Positions 44,864 through 53,387 of a stretch of 64,000 bases of DNA are shown here, piece after piece. Positions within the stretch are counted from its first letter, which is position 1. Every line of letters starts with the position of its first letter. A program made the position numbers and the translations under genes. The notes under the pieces were generated by a model. The model made no database searches and had not been told where the DNA came from. It saw only the letters and a list, made by a program, of their open reading frames with translations. This DNA is from Arthrobacter sp. AQ5-06 (GTDB lineage: Bacteria; Actinomycetota; Actinomycetes; Actinomycetales; Micrococcaceae), in NCBI RefSeq assembly GCF_003287955.1, contig NZ_QMKP01000007.1, positions 124,001 to 188,000 on the forward strand, given 5' to 3'.

Positions 44864-45466
44864 TCAGCGGCGGGTGGCCTTCCGGGCAGCGTTCTTCAGG
44901 GCCTTGCGGGAGACCGGTTTCAGGGCCTTGCGCGCCACTTCGTCGGCCAGGGCGCGGTTGCGCCGGGCGTCGATGACGTCGTTCCAGAGTGCGGTGGCGA
45001 AGGCGCCGCCATCCTGGGCATATACGTCATAGGGATAGTCAGCAAAGATGGACGGATTGGTGCTGCCGGTGGGCAGATCCGTCCCTGCTGCCTTCGCGAC
45101 GGCGTCGCCCACAGCCCAGGTCCGTGTCAGATGGTGCGTGAGGTTCTCCTGGACAAAAATGTTTGCGTCGCTGGAGGCAGCAGCGCGTTTCAGGAGCGAG
45201 TCCAGGTCTGCAGCCAGGAAGGTGGCCGCCCATTCTTCGACGGGTGCTGAACCTGACCGGAAATCCTCGGCGACACCGTCCACCGCCTCGCTCCAGTCTG
45301 TGGTCTCACGGAACTTCTGCCACGTGGGAAACCAGACAATGGTGCCCGTCGCGTGGTTGTGGATGTGCTGCAGGCCGCTGTTCTTCTCTGTCAGTGCGTG
45401 ATCGTGTCCCGCGGCGTCGGCGCCCAACAACAGTTCGGACAAGGAGATGGTGGATGAAGTGCTCAT
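44864..45466 (-). CDS. Hypothetical protein
   Basis: This 200-residue soluble protein begins MSTSSTISLSELLLGADAAG. It contains VWFPTWQKFRETTDWSEAVD and HHLTRTWAVGDAVAKA and ends in a lysine/arginine-rich tail (RKALKPVSRKALKNAARKAT) that could touch nucleic acid or membrane. I do not recognise a family. The ATG at 45466 lacks a convincing ribosome site; an ATG at 45511 is an alternative. It converges with ilvE and is divergent from the MBL hydrolase. Confidence 0.6.
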   Translation of the reverse strand: MSTSSTISLSELLLGADAAGHDHALTEKNSGLQHIHNHATGTIVWFPTWQKFRETTDWSEAVDGVAEDFRSGSAPVEEWAATFLAADLDSLLKRAAASSDANIFVQENLTHHLTRTWAVGDAVAKAAGTDLPTGSTNPSIFADYPYDVYAQDGGAFATALWNDVIDARRNRALADEVARKALKPVSRKALKNAARKATRR

Positions 45467-45565
45467 GGGCGTGGGTGGCTGCTCTCTCTGGGCGGTGGGT
45501 TCACCAGCCATAACCCGCACCGGGGGTGAGGTTATTCCGTGCCGACGTGATGCGAAGATGGTGCA

Positions 45566-46363
45566 GTGAACTCCACCTCGAGCGGCTCTCTCCATGCCGG
45601 CAGCCCGCTGACGGCTTTCATCCTGGCACCCAACCCCGGGCCCATGAGCCTGGACGGCACCAATTCGTACCTCATCGCCGCGCCCGGAGCCAGTACCTCC
45701 GTGGTGGTGGATCCGGGCCCCGCGGACGAAGACCACCTCCGCCGCCTCGCGGACGTAGGCTCCGTGGAACTCATTCTCGTGACGCACCGGCACGCCGACC
45801 ACACGGCAGGCTCCCTGCGGCTCCATGAGCTCACCGGCGCCCCCGTCCGCGCGGCCGATCCCCGGCACTGCCACGGCCGCGGCGAGCCCCTGCAGGACGG
45901 GGAAACCATCCAGGCGGCGGGAGTGACGGTCCAGGTCCTGGCCACGCCTGGCCACACCTCCGATTCTGTCTGCTTCCACCTTCCCGACGACGGCCAGCAC
46001 GGCTCTGTGCTGACCGGCGACACCATCCTGGGCCGCGGCACCACCATGCTGGACTACCCGGACGGCAGGCTGGGGGACTACCTCGAGTCCCTGGACCGGC
46101 TTGAAGCCCTTGGCCAGGCCACCGTCCTGCCGGCCCACGGCCCGGCGTTGCCTTCCCTGGCGGTCATTACCCGCGCCTACCGCGAGCACCGGCACGAGAG
46201 GCTGGCGCAGATCCGCGCGGCCCTGGTGCGTCTTGGCGGGGACGCCACGGTGTCGGACGTGGCAGACGACGTGTACGCCGACGTCGAACCTTCCGTCCGG
46301 CGGGCGGCCGAAATGTCGGTGGCCGCGCAGCTTGACTACCTCCGTGGGCAGCCTGAGGCCTGA
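45566..46363 (+). CDS. MBL-fold metallo-hydrolase (LACTB2-like)
   Basis: This 265-residue enzyme has the zinc motif THRHADHTAGS near residue 75, then ATPGHTSDSVCFHL and LTGDTILGRG with further metal ligands, and VLPAHGPALP. A C-terminal winged-helix-like segment (EHRHERLAQIRAALVRLGGD) is characteristic of the LACTB2/beta-lactamase-like 2 group, which in other organisms acts on RNA or thioesters. It starts at GTG 45566. Substrate unknown. Confidence 0.85.
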   Translation: MNSTSSGSLHAGSPLTAFILAPNPGPMSLDGTNSYLIAAPGASTSVVVDPGPADEDHLRRLADVGSVELILVTHRHADHTAGSLRLHELTGAPVRAADPRHCHGRGEPLQDGETIQAAGVTVQVLATPGHTSDSVCFHLPDDGQHGSVLTGDTILGRGTTMLDYPDGRLGDYLESLDRLEALGQATVLPAHGPALPSLAVITRAYREHRHERLAQIRAALVRLGGDATVSDVADDVYADVEPSVRRAAEMSVAAQLDYLRGQPEA

Positions 46364-46418
46364 CAGTACGACGAGACGCAGGGCAGGGGCTACCGCTCGA
46401 GACGGTAGGCTAGCACCC

Positions 46419-47195
46419 ATGCGTATTGCCAGGTTTGTAGTCGATTCTGATCCCCTCTACGGCGTTGTTGAAGGCGAGCCCGGCAGTGAGGAAATCACTG
46501 TCATCAACGGCGACCCCTTCTTCAACGGGGTGGAGCGCACCCACGTTAAGCACAAGCTTGAAGACGTCCGGCTCCTGGCCCCGATCATTCCCCGCAGCAA
46601 GGTCATCGGCGTGGGCCGCAACTTCGCCGAGCACGCCGCCGAGCTGGGCAATGAAGTCCCGCAGCAGCCACTGCTGTTCCTGAAGCCGAACACCTCCGTC
46701 ATCGGCCCCGGCGACCCCATCGTGCTGCCGGAGTTCTCAGACGAAGTTTCGTTCGAGGCCGAGCTGTGTGTGGTCATCGGCCGGATCTGCAAGGACGTCC
46801 CGGAAGACCGCGTCGACGACGTCATCTTCGGCTACACCTGCGGCAACGACCTCACCGCCCGCGATGTGCAGAAAACAGACCTGCAGTGGGCCCGGGCCAA
46901 GGGTTTCGACACATCGGCACCGCTCGGACCGTGGATCGAGACCGAGCTGGACACCGAAGACCTGGCCATCAAGGGCTGGCTCAACGGCGAACTGCGCCAG
47001 GACGGCAGCACCAGCCAGATGATCCGCGGGGTCCGGGAAATCGTCTCCATCGTGTCCCAGGCCTTCACGCTGCTCCCCGGTGACGTCATCATGACCGGCA
47101 CCCCGGCCGGCGTCGACCTCGTCACAGCGGGGGACCGCTACGACGTGGAGATTGAGGGCATCGGTCGCCTGTCCAACCCGGTGGTCCGCCGCTGA
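46419..47195 (+). CDS. Fumarylacetoacetate hydrolase family protein
   Basis: This 258-residue protein carries the full FAH core: [18 protein letters not shown], metal ligands in [39 protein letters not shown] and the end [19 protein letters not shown]. Family members hydrolyse or decarboxylate acylpyruvates and related keto acids. TAGGCT (46406-46411) is 7 nt before the ATG, so it is probably leaderless. It is followed 20 bp later by gltX. It is an intact comparison for the relic at 231-493. Confidence 0.87.
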   Translation: MRIARFVVDSDPLYGVVEGEPGSEEITVINGDPFFNGVERTHVKHKLEDVRLLAPIIPRSKVIGVGRNFAEHAAELGNEVPQQPLLFLKPNTSVIGPGDPIVLPEFSDEVSFEAELCVVIGRICKDVPEDRVDDVIFGYTCGNDLTARDVQKTDLQWARAKGFDTSAPLGPWIETELDTEDLAIKGWLNGELRQDGSTSQMIRGVREIVSIVSQAFTLLPGDVIMTGTPAGVDLVTAGDRYDVEIEGIGRLSNPVVRR

Positions 47196-47215
47196 CGGGT
47201 AAAGTTGGACCCACT

Positions 47216-48730
47216 ATGACTACTGCCTCCGCGCTGAACCCTGCCGCCATCCCGTCCGTCACTGCCGATACCCCGGTCCGGGTGCGGTTTTGCCCGTCAC
47301 CCACGGGCACTCCTCATGTGGGCCTGATCCGCACGGCGCTGTTCAACTGGGCCTATGCCCGGCACACGAAGGGCACACTGGTCTTCCGCATCGAGGACAC
47401 GGACTCGGCACGGGACAGCGAGGAAAGCTACCACCAGCTGCTGGACGCGCTGAAGTGGCTGGGCATCAGCTGGGACGAAGGCGTGGAGGTGGGCGGCCCG
47501 CACGAGCCGTACCGCCAGTCCCAGCGCAGCGACATCTACCAGGATGTCATCGCTCGGTTGAAGGCCGGCGGACACATTTACGAGTCCTACTCCACGCCCG
47601 CTGAAATCGAAGCCCGCCACCGTGCGGCCAGCCGCGACCCCAAGCTGGGGTATGACGGGTTTGACCGGCACATCACCGCGGAACAGCTGGCCCAGTACAA
47701 GGCCGAAGGCCGCCAGGCTGTGCTGCGCCTGCGGATGCCGGACGAGGACCTCACGTTCAAGGACCTCGTCCGTGGCGAGATCACATTCAAGGCCGGCTCT
47801 GTGCCGGACTTCGCGGTGGTCCGGGCCAACGGCGCGCCGTTGTACACGCTGGTAAACCCGGTGGACGATGCCCTGATGGGAATCACGCACGTGCTGCGCG
47901 GCGAAGACCTGCTCAGTTCCACGCCCCGCCAGATCGCCCTGTACCGTGCCCTCTACGCCATCGGCGTGGCCGAGTACATGCCGGAGTTCGGCCACCTTCC
48001 CTATGTCATGGGCCAGGGCAACAAAAAGCTCTCCAAGCGCGACCCCGAATCCAGCCTGTTCCTGCACCGGGAACGCGGCTTCATCCCCGAGGGCCTGCTG
48101 AACTACCTGTCCCTCCTGGGCTGGTCCCTGAGCGCCGACGAGGACATCTTCACCGTCAAGCAGCTGGTGGAGCACTTCGATATCCACGATGTGCTGGCCA
48201 ACCCGGCGCGTTTTGACCTGAAGAAGGCAGAGGCCATTAACGGCACGCACGTCCGGCTGCTTGAGGCGGCCGATTTCCGTGCGCGCCTGGTGCCGTACCT
48301 CCGGGCTGCGGACCTGGTCGGGGAGATCCTGACGGACCGGGAGGAAGAGATCCTCACCGAGGCCGCACCCCTCGTCCAGGAACGGATCACCCTGTTGGGG
48401 GAGGCCCCGGAGATGCTGGCCTTCCTATTCAAGGCGGACGACGCGATCGACGTCGCAGACGATGCCCGCAAGGGCCTGCCCGCCAACCTGACCGAAGTGC
48501 TGGACGCCGCCCTGGCGGCCCTTGAGCCTGTTCAGGCCTGGAACCCGGAGAACATCCAGACGGCCCTGAAGCAGGCACTCGTGGAGGACCTCGGGCTGAA
48601 GCCGCGGCTGGCCTTCGGTCCCGTCCGCACCGCCATCTCCGGGCGCAGGATCTCGCCGCCGCTCTTTGAATCCATGGTGATCCTGGGCAAGGATTCGTCC
48701 CTGAGCCGGCTCCGCACGTTCCGCGGCTGA
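47216..48730 (+). CDS. gltX: Glutamyl-tRNA synthetase
   Basis: This 504-residue class I synthetase has the HIGH-like motif in [20 protein letters not shown] and the KLSKR motif in [20 protein letters not shown], with an alpha-helical anticodon domain at the C-terminus. The bacterial zinc-ribbon cysteines are absent. It is probably the non-discriminating enzyme, inferred from lineage only. Its TGA overlaps the next gene's ATG by one base. Confidence 0.94.
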   Translation: MTTASALNPAAIPSVTADTPVRVRFCPSPTGTPHVGLIRTALFNWAYARHTKGTLVFRIEDTDSARDSEESYHQLLDALKWLGISWDEGVEVGGPHEPYRQSQRSDIYQDVIARLKAGGHIYESYSTPAEIEARHRAASRDPKLGYDGFDRHITAEQLAQYKAEGRQAVLRLRMPDEDLTFKDLVRGEITFKAGSVPDFAVVRANGAPLYTLVNPVDDALMGITHVLRGEDLLSSTPRQIALYRALYAIGVAEYMPEFGHLPYVMGQGNKKLSKRDPESSLFLHRERGFIPEGLLNYLSLLGWSLSADEDIFTVKQLVEHFDIHDVLANPARFDLKKAEAINGTHVRLLEAADFRARLVPYLRAADLVGEILTDREEEILTEAAPLVQERITLLGEAPEMLAFLFKADDAIDVADDARKGLPANLTEVLDAALAALEPVQAWNPENIQTALKQALVEDLGLKPRLAFGPVRTAISGRRISPPLFESMVILGKDSSLSRLRTFRG

Positions 48731-49467
48731 TGTCTACCACCGGCACGACGGCTGGCGGAGTCCTGAGCACACGCTTCGGGACCATCCGGGGCGTCCTGTT
48801 CGACATCGACGACACCCTGGTGGATCTTGAATACGCCATGACCACCGCCCTGCGCGAGGTCAGCGAACACCTCCTGCCCGGTCTGGACCAGACCGGGTGG
48901 GAGCGTTTCGGCAGGATCTTCACGCACGAGACCACGCACTACTACGACAGGTACTTGGCGGGAGAGCTGACCTTCAACGACCAGCGCCTCCTGCGGGGTC
49001 GCGCCGCCCTGGGGCACTTCGGGGTGGATCTGGCCGACGGCGAAGAAGCGCACCGGTGGCTCTCGGCCTACAGCCGGCTGCAGCCCACCTATGTGCGGAC
49101 CTTCGCGGACGTGCTTCCGCTCCTGGACCTGCTGGACGCGGCCGGCGTCCCCTACGGTGCCGTCAGTAACAACGTCCACGATTACCAGCGGGCAAAGCTC
49201 GACGGCGCCGGCCTGGAACGTGTCATGCGCCTGGTTGGCACGGACACCCTAGGGGTGGCCAAACCTGAGCCGGCCATCTATCTCGAAGGCGTCCGCCTGC
49301 TGGGGACTGTCCCGGAGGAGACCCTCTATGTTGGGGACAACAGGATGCTGGACGCTGAAGGTTCGACGTCGGCAGGACTGGTAGGCGTCTGGCTCAACAG
49401 GGCGGGGGAGCCGGCGCCGGATTTCGCCGGTCACGAGGTCAGCTCGCTGGGGGAGTTGCTGGGCTGA
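48730..49467 (+). CDS. HAD-superfamily hydrolase
   Basis: This 245-residue phosphatase-type protein has motif I GVLFDIDDTLVDLEYAM, motif II PYGAVSNNVHD, motif III lysine in GVAKPEPAIY and motif IV LYVGDNRMLDAEGSTSAG, with a helical cap. All catalytic residues are present. The TGATG overlap with gltX implies coupling; the substrate is unknown. Confidence 0.87.
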   Translation: MSTTGTTAGGVLSTRFGTIRGVLFDIDDTLVDLEYAMTTALREVSEHLLPGLDQTGWERFGRIFTHETTHYYDRYLAGELTFNDQRLLRGRAALGHFGVDLADGEEAHRWLSAYSRLQPTYVRTFADVLPLLDLLDAAGVPYGAVSNNVHDYQRAKLDGAGLERVMRLVGTDTLGVAKPEPAIYLEGVRLLGTVPEETLYVGDNRMLDAEGSTSAGLVGVWLNRAGEPAPDFAGHEVSSLGELLG

Positions 49468-49475
49468 CCAGCCGG

Positions 49476-50870
49476 TTACTCCGCAGACTGCAGCCGTCGC
49501 CTGTTCCACAGCACGATATAGATGCCCACGGATCCGAACACGAGCACAGCAACCAGGCCGAGGGCAACGGCGGTATCCGACTTCCCCACCATGCTGGTGG
49601 GCGAGATGGCGGCTGCGCTGGAGTGCAGGGTGTCCGTGCCATCCGCAATCCGAGCATTGCCATCAGCAAGTTTCTCGGCACCGGTCGCCAACTCTGTCGA
49701 TCCCGAGGCCAGCTTGGTGTTGCCTGTAGCCAGCTCCGAAGCGCCGGCAGCCAGCGCCTGGGAGCCCTGGAGCAGGCCGGGGTTTCCGGGGTCGGCCGGA
49801 TCGCCCTTTATGCCGGCATTCAGTGCCAACGTGCCGTCCGCCAGCCGTGAGCTGCCCTCAGTGATGCTGGCGACGGCATTGATCAGGCCCGGGCGGTCGG
49901 CATTGCCGGGCACGCCATCCATACCGGTGCGGATCTGGGATGTTCCGGCGGCCAGCAGTTCGGTACCGAGCACAACGCCCGGGCTGTTGGGATCGCGGCT
50001 GTTGAGCTTTTCACCCAGCGTGGCGAAGCCGGCGGTGAGGCGCCCTGTTCCCGTATGCAGTTGTTCGGCTCCGTCATTGAGCTTCCCGGCGCCGCCCTGC
50101 AGCTGGGACGCCCCGGCGTCGAGCTTGTGGGCTCCGGCGGTGATCTTGGCGATCTTGTCCTTGACGACGGCCAGTGGAACCAGCCCCTGAAGCGGGTCCG
50201 AGGCTGCCGCCTCCAGCAGCTCAAGGGCCTGTGCCAAGGCCGCCGTACCGGTGCCTGCCTCGGGTGAGTTGTTCGCTCCCCGGTAGCCCTTCAGCTGAGC
50301 CGCGCCAGCGGCAAGCTCGCCGGTCCCCGAGCTCAGGCGGGCGGCTCCGGCGTCCAACGCAGTCGCGCCGTCCGCCAGGTTGTTCTCGGCGTTTCCGGCT
50401 GCCGTAGGCGTCAGGGCCGCAGCGAGCTGGGTGGCTCCGGCGGCGAGCTTCCGGGCGCCATCGTCCACTTTGTAGACGCCGGGCGCGAGTTTGTTGTTGA
50501 CGTCAGTCTCGATCTTGACAGCGCCGGCGGCGAGCTTGTCGGCGCCGGCCTGCAGTTTTTCAGCACCCGGGGCCAGCTTCTCGCTGACACCCAGAAAGAC
50601 TTTGTCGGCGCCGGAGGAGAGTTTGCCGGCACCGGTGTCTGCCATGCCCGCACCAGTCGCCAGCTGACCGGCGCCGTCCTTGAGCTGCTCAGCGCCGGCC
50701 GAGGCCTGGCCCGCGCCGTCCAGTAGTTTGGCCGATCCGTCGGTGATCCTGCCGGTGACCAGGGTGTAAAACGCAAGCAAAGCAATAAGCATCAGGGCCA
50801 GGGCAGCGATAGTGAGCTGCTGTGCCCGGGTTCGGGTCTTGGTGGGCGCGGCGGCACGACTCTGTGTCAC
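49476..50870 (-). CDS. YhgE/Pip-like membrane protein with X-X-X-Leu-X-X-Gly heptad repeats
   Basis: This 464-residue protein has a short cytoplasmic start, a helix near residues 20-43 (LTIAALALMLIALLAFYTLV), about 380 residues of seven-residue repeats (such as AKLLDGAGQASAGAEQLKDG and GAEKLADGNARIADG) and a second helix (VALGLVAVLVFGSVGIYIVL) with basic end. The repeats would form a long helical stalk outside the membrane. Related proteins link to phage receptors and type VII secretion in Firmicutes; here the function is unknown. GTG at 50870 follows GAGAGGAC. A 28-bp palindrome lies 118 bp upstream. Confidence 0.75.
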   Translation of the reverse strand: MTQSRAAAPTKTRTRAQQLTIAALALMLIALLAFYTLVTGRITDGSAKLLDGAGQASAGAEQLKDGAGQLATGAGMADTGAGKLSSGADKVFLGVSEKLAPGAEKLQAGADKLAAGAVKIETDVNNKLAPGVYKVDDGARKLAAGATQLAAALTPTAAGNAENNLADGATALDAGAARLSSGTGELAAGAAQLKGYRGANNSPEAGTGTAALAQALELLEAAASDPLQGLVPLAVVKDKIAKITAGAHKLDAGASQLQGGAGKLNDGAEQLHTGTGRLTAGFATLGEKLNSRDPNSPGVVLGTELLAAGTSQIRTGMDGVPGNADRPGLINAVASITEGSSRLADGTLALNAGIKGDPADPGNPGLLQGSQALAAGASELATGNTKLASGSTELATGAEKLADGNARIADGTDTLHSSAAAISPTSMVGKSDTAVALGLVAVLVFGSVGIYIVLWNRRRLQSAE

Positions 50871-50988
50871 GGTGGGTCCTCTCGACGATTTGCCGGCAGG
50901 GTGAAATCTGCCGGCCACCCACCTGGACCAGGCGGCAACTCGGGGGTGAGACGGAATTCCGAAGTGCCTGCTGCAAGGCAGGAGGTGG

Positions 50989-51016
50989 TTACTCTCGGGT
51001 AACTTACCGAGAGTAA
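50989..51016. promoter_or_regulatory. 28-bp palindrome, TetR-type operator candidate
   Basis: TTACTCTCGG (50989-50998) and its exact complement CCGAGAGTAA (51007-51016) flank the 8-bp centre GTAACTTA. Overlapping TTAC/GTAA half-sites are typical of TetR-family operators. It lies in the otherwise empty 295-bp gap between the heptad-repeat protein and tRNA-Gln; no TetR gene is in the window. Confidence 0.55.
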
Positions 51017-51165
51017 ACTTGTTCGGGGGGATCTGGCAAGGGTTTCGGCGCTCAAGCCTTTCTTTGCCGATTTGTGCCAGCCCAAAGTCTCGGGTAAAGT
51101 AATTTCTCGTGCTGAGGCGCACGGAGCGCGGGTTGAAGCCCGAAACTCCGGCCCGAAAGTATCAT

Positions 51166-51237
51166 TGGGATATGGTGTAATTGGCAACACTACGGTTTCT
51201 GGTACCGTCATTCTAGGTTCGAGTCCTGGTATCCCAG
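51166..51237 (+). tRNA. tRNA-Gln (anticodon CTG)
   Basis: Acceptor TGGGATA pairs with TATCCCA, the anticodon arm is ACGGT-TTCTGGT-ACCGT with CTG, and the T arm contains GGTTCGAGTCC. 72 nt including discriminator G; 3' CCA is not encoded. Confidence 0.95.
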
Positions 51238-51380
51238 CTCTGTTTGGTCGCAGGCTAACCGCGGCAAATCAGTGGTTTCAGGTCGGTTCGCCGATTTGAA
51301 ACACGCGCTGAGTGTATGAAATACTCACTTAGCAAACCGGCCTGGCGCCGGTTGGAAGTGAAAACTTCCTGGAAGTACGC

Positions 51381-51456
51381 GGCCCCATCGTATAGCGGCC
51401 TAGTACGCTGCCCTCTCACGGCGGTAACGCGGGTTCGAATCCCGCTGGGGTCACCA
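51381..51456 (+). tRNA. tRNA-Glu (anticodon CTC)
   Basis: Acceptor GGCCCCA pairs with TGGGGTC, the anticodon loop is CCCTCTCAC with CTC, and the T arm is CGGGTTCGAATCCCG. The discriminator A and CCA (51453-51456) are encoded. A terminator follows directly. Confidence 0.95.
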
Positions 51457-51460
51457 TCGA

Positions 51461-51492
51461 ACGGTCCCGGGCATCAGCCCGGGGCCGTTTTT
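51461..51492 (+). terminator. Terminator after tRNA-Glu
   Basis: ACGGTCCCGGGC pairs with GCCCGGGGCCGT with one mismatch around an ATCA loop, followed by TTTTT. Confidence 0.85.
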
Positions 51493-51572
51493 CGTTGTGG
51501 AGTCCGCCGTGCCGGTAACAGGACAAAACCGGGGCCCGGTGGAAAAGCTGCCGCAACTGGCATGATGATGCT

Positions 51573-53387
51573 GTGACCTCCTCAGACGGGCTACGTCCCA
51601 CGCAGCCTCCGCCGCCTATGCGCGCACCGAAAACGCAGCCTGGCCCGCCCAACCCGGCGTCGGAGCCAGCCGTGGCATTGCTTGAGGCGGTGCGTGGGGA
51701 CCTTTCCGCGGTGTCGTTGCCGCTCGCCCTTGCGGACGTCGAACAGGCACGCCAGGACACGCGGAACGCCGTCGCCCAGCTGGACGACTACATCCTGCCG
51801 CGGTACCGCAGCCTGGACGCACCACTGCTGGCCGTCGTCGGGGGTTCCACGGGCGCCGGCAAGTCAACCCTGGTGAACGCCCTGGTGGGGCACCCGGTCA
51901 CACGCTCCGGCGCCATCAGGCCCACCACCCGGCAGCCCATTCTGCTGCACCACCCGGCCGATGCCGGCTGGTTCGAAGGCCACCGTGTGCTGCCCACCCT
52001 CAACCGGATCAGGGGCACCATCTCCACGGAACCCGTCCCGGCCAGCCGGGCCGGCGCAACACCCGATGCGGAGGCCATTTCCTCCCTGGTGCTGGTGGCG
52101 GACCAGGCTGTTCCGCAGGGGATCGCGCTGCTCGACGCTCCCGACGTCGACTCCATTTCCGACGACAACCGCAGGCTCGCCGGTCAATTGCTGGCCGCCG
52201 CGGACCTCTGGGTTTTTGTGACCACTGCCAACCGCTACGCAGACGCGGTCCCGTGGAAGCTACTCCTGGACGCGTCCTCGCGGGACATCATGGTGGCCGT
52301 GGTCCTGGACCGTGTGCCGGCGGAGGCGGAAGCCGAAGTCAGCGCCGATCTCCGCGCGTTGCTCCAGAATGAAGGCCTCGGCGAGGCCGGACTGTTCATT
52401 GTGCCGGAGGCCGCCCTGGACCATCTCGGCATGCTGCCAACGAACGCCGTGGAACCGCTGCGGCGCTGGCTGCAGGACCTTGCAGCCGACTCCACGGGGC
52501 GGTCCGAAATTGCCCGCCGGACCCTCAACGGGACGGTGAAGGCGCTGGCCGGGCGGGTCGGCGCCGTGGCCCACGCGGTCCAGGGGCAGGAACGGGCAGC
52601 GGCCTCGCTCCGGGCAGACGCTGAGGCCGCCTATCGCGATGCCGGAACGCGGATCCTGGACGCAACAAAGGACGGCGCCCTCCTCCGCGGGGAAGTACTG
52701 GCGCGCTGGCAGGACTTCGTCGGAACAGGGGAATTCTTCCGGGCGCTGGAACAGAACATCGGACGGCTGCGCGACCGCGTGGGAGCGTTCTTCCGGGGTG
52801 AACCGACGCCGGCCGTACGGGTCGAGGCCGCCATCGAAACAGGGTTGCAAGCCGTCATCCTGGACGAGGCCGCCAACGCCGGCGAGGAGACTGACCGGCG
52901 GTGGCGCTCCGACCCGGCCGGCCGCGAGCTCCTGGGGACGGACGATCCGTCCGGCACCAGCCCTGGTTTTGCCGATATGGCCGCGGCGGAGATCAGGGCC
53001 TGGCAGGCCGGCCTCATGGAACTGATCCGCACAGAGGGGCAAGGCAAGCGCACGCAGGCCAGATGGCTCTCCTTCGGCATAAACGGACTTGGTGCCGCGC
53101 TAATGATCGTGGTGTTTTCCATGACCGCCGGCCTCACCGGGCTGGAGATCGGCGTGGCGGGCGGTACCGCCGTCGTCGGCCAGAAACTGCTCGAGGCAGT
53201 TTTCGGCGAAGGCGCGGTCCGCCGGCTTGCGCAGACGGCTCGGGATGACCTCCACGCCCGTTGCCAGCGCCTCCTGCAGGTAGAGCAGCAGAAGTTCCTC
53301 CAACGCCTGCCGGAGGGCGGCACGGACACCGGCAGGATCCTGACCGACCACGCCGCTGCCCTGGCCCGGCTGGCGGACAAGGCATGA
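51573..53387 (+). CDS. Dynamin-like membrane GTPase, first of a tandem pair
   Basis: This 604-residue protein starts at GTG 51573 with a Pro-rich 40-residue N-terminus. Its GTPase domain has the P-loop VVGGSTGAGKSTLVNALVGH, a threonine-rich switch I (GAIRPTTRQPILL) and the switch II-type LLDAPDVDSISDDN. A helical region near residues 300-470 follows, then a membrane segment (GLGAALMIVVFSMTAGLTGL) and a helical end. The layout of GTPase, helical bundle, membrane paddle and helix suggests a bacterial dynamin-like protein. It overlaps the next GTPase gene by 4 bp (ATGA). Confidence 0.75.
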   Translation: MTSSDGLRPTQPPPPMRAPKTQPGPPNPASEPAVALLEAVRGDLSAVSLPLALADVEQARQDTRNAVAQLDDYILPRYRSLDAPLLAVVGGSTGAGKSTLVNALVGHPVTRSGAIRPTTRQPILLHHPADAGWFEGHRVLPTLNRIRGTISTEPVPASRAGATPDAEAISSLVLVADQAVPQGIALLDAPDVDSISDDNRRLAGQLLAAADLWVFVTTANRYADAVPWKLLLDASSRDIMVAVVLDRVPAEAEAEVSADLRALLQNEGLGEAGLFIVPEAALDHLGMLPTNAVEPLRRWLQDLAADSTGRSEIARRTLNGTVKALAGRVGAVAHAVQGQERAAASLRADAEAAYRDAGTRILDATKDGALLRGEVLARWQDFVGTGEFFRALEQNIGRLRDRVGAFFRGEPTPAVRVEAAIETGLQAVILDEAANAGEETDRRWRSDPAGRELLGTDDPSGTSPGFADMAAAEIRAWQAGLMELIRTEGQGKRTQARWLSFGINGLGAALMIVVFSMTAGLTGLEIGVAGGTAVVGQKLLEAVFGEGAVRRLAQTARDDLHARCQRLLQVEQQKFLQRLPEGGTDTGRILTDHAAALARLADKA

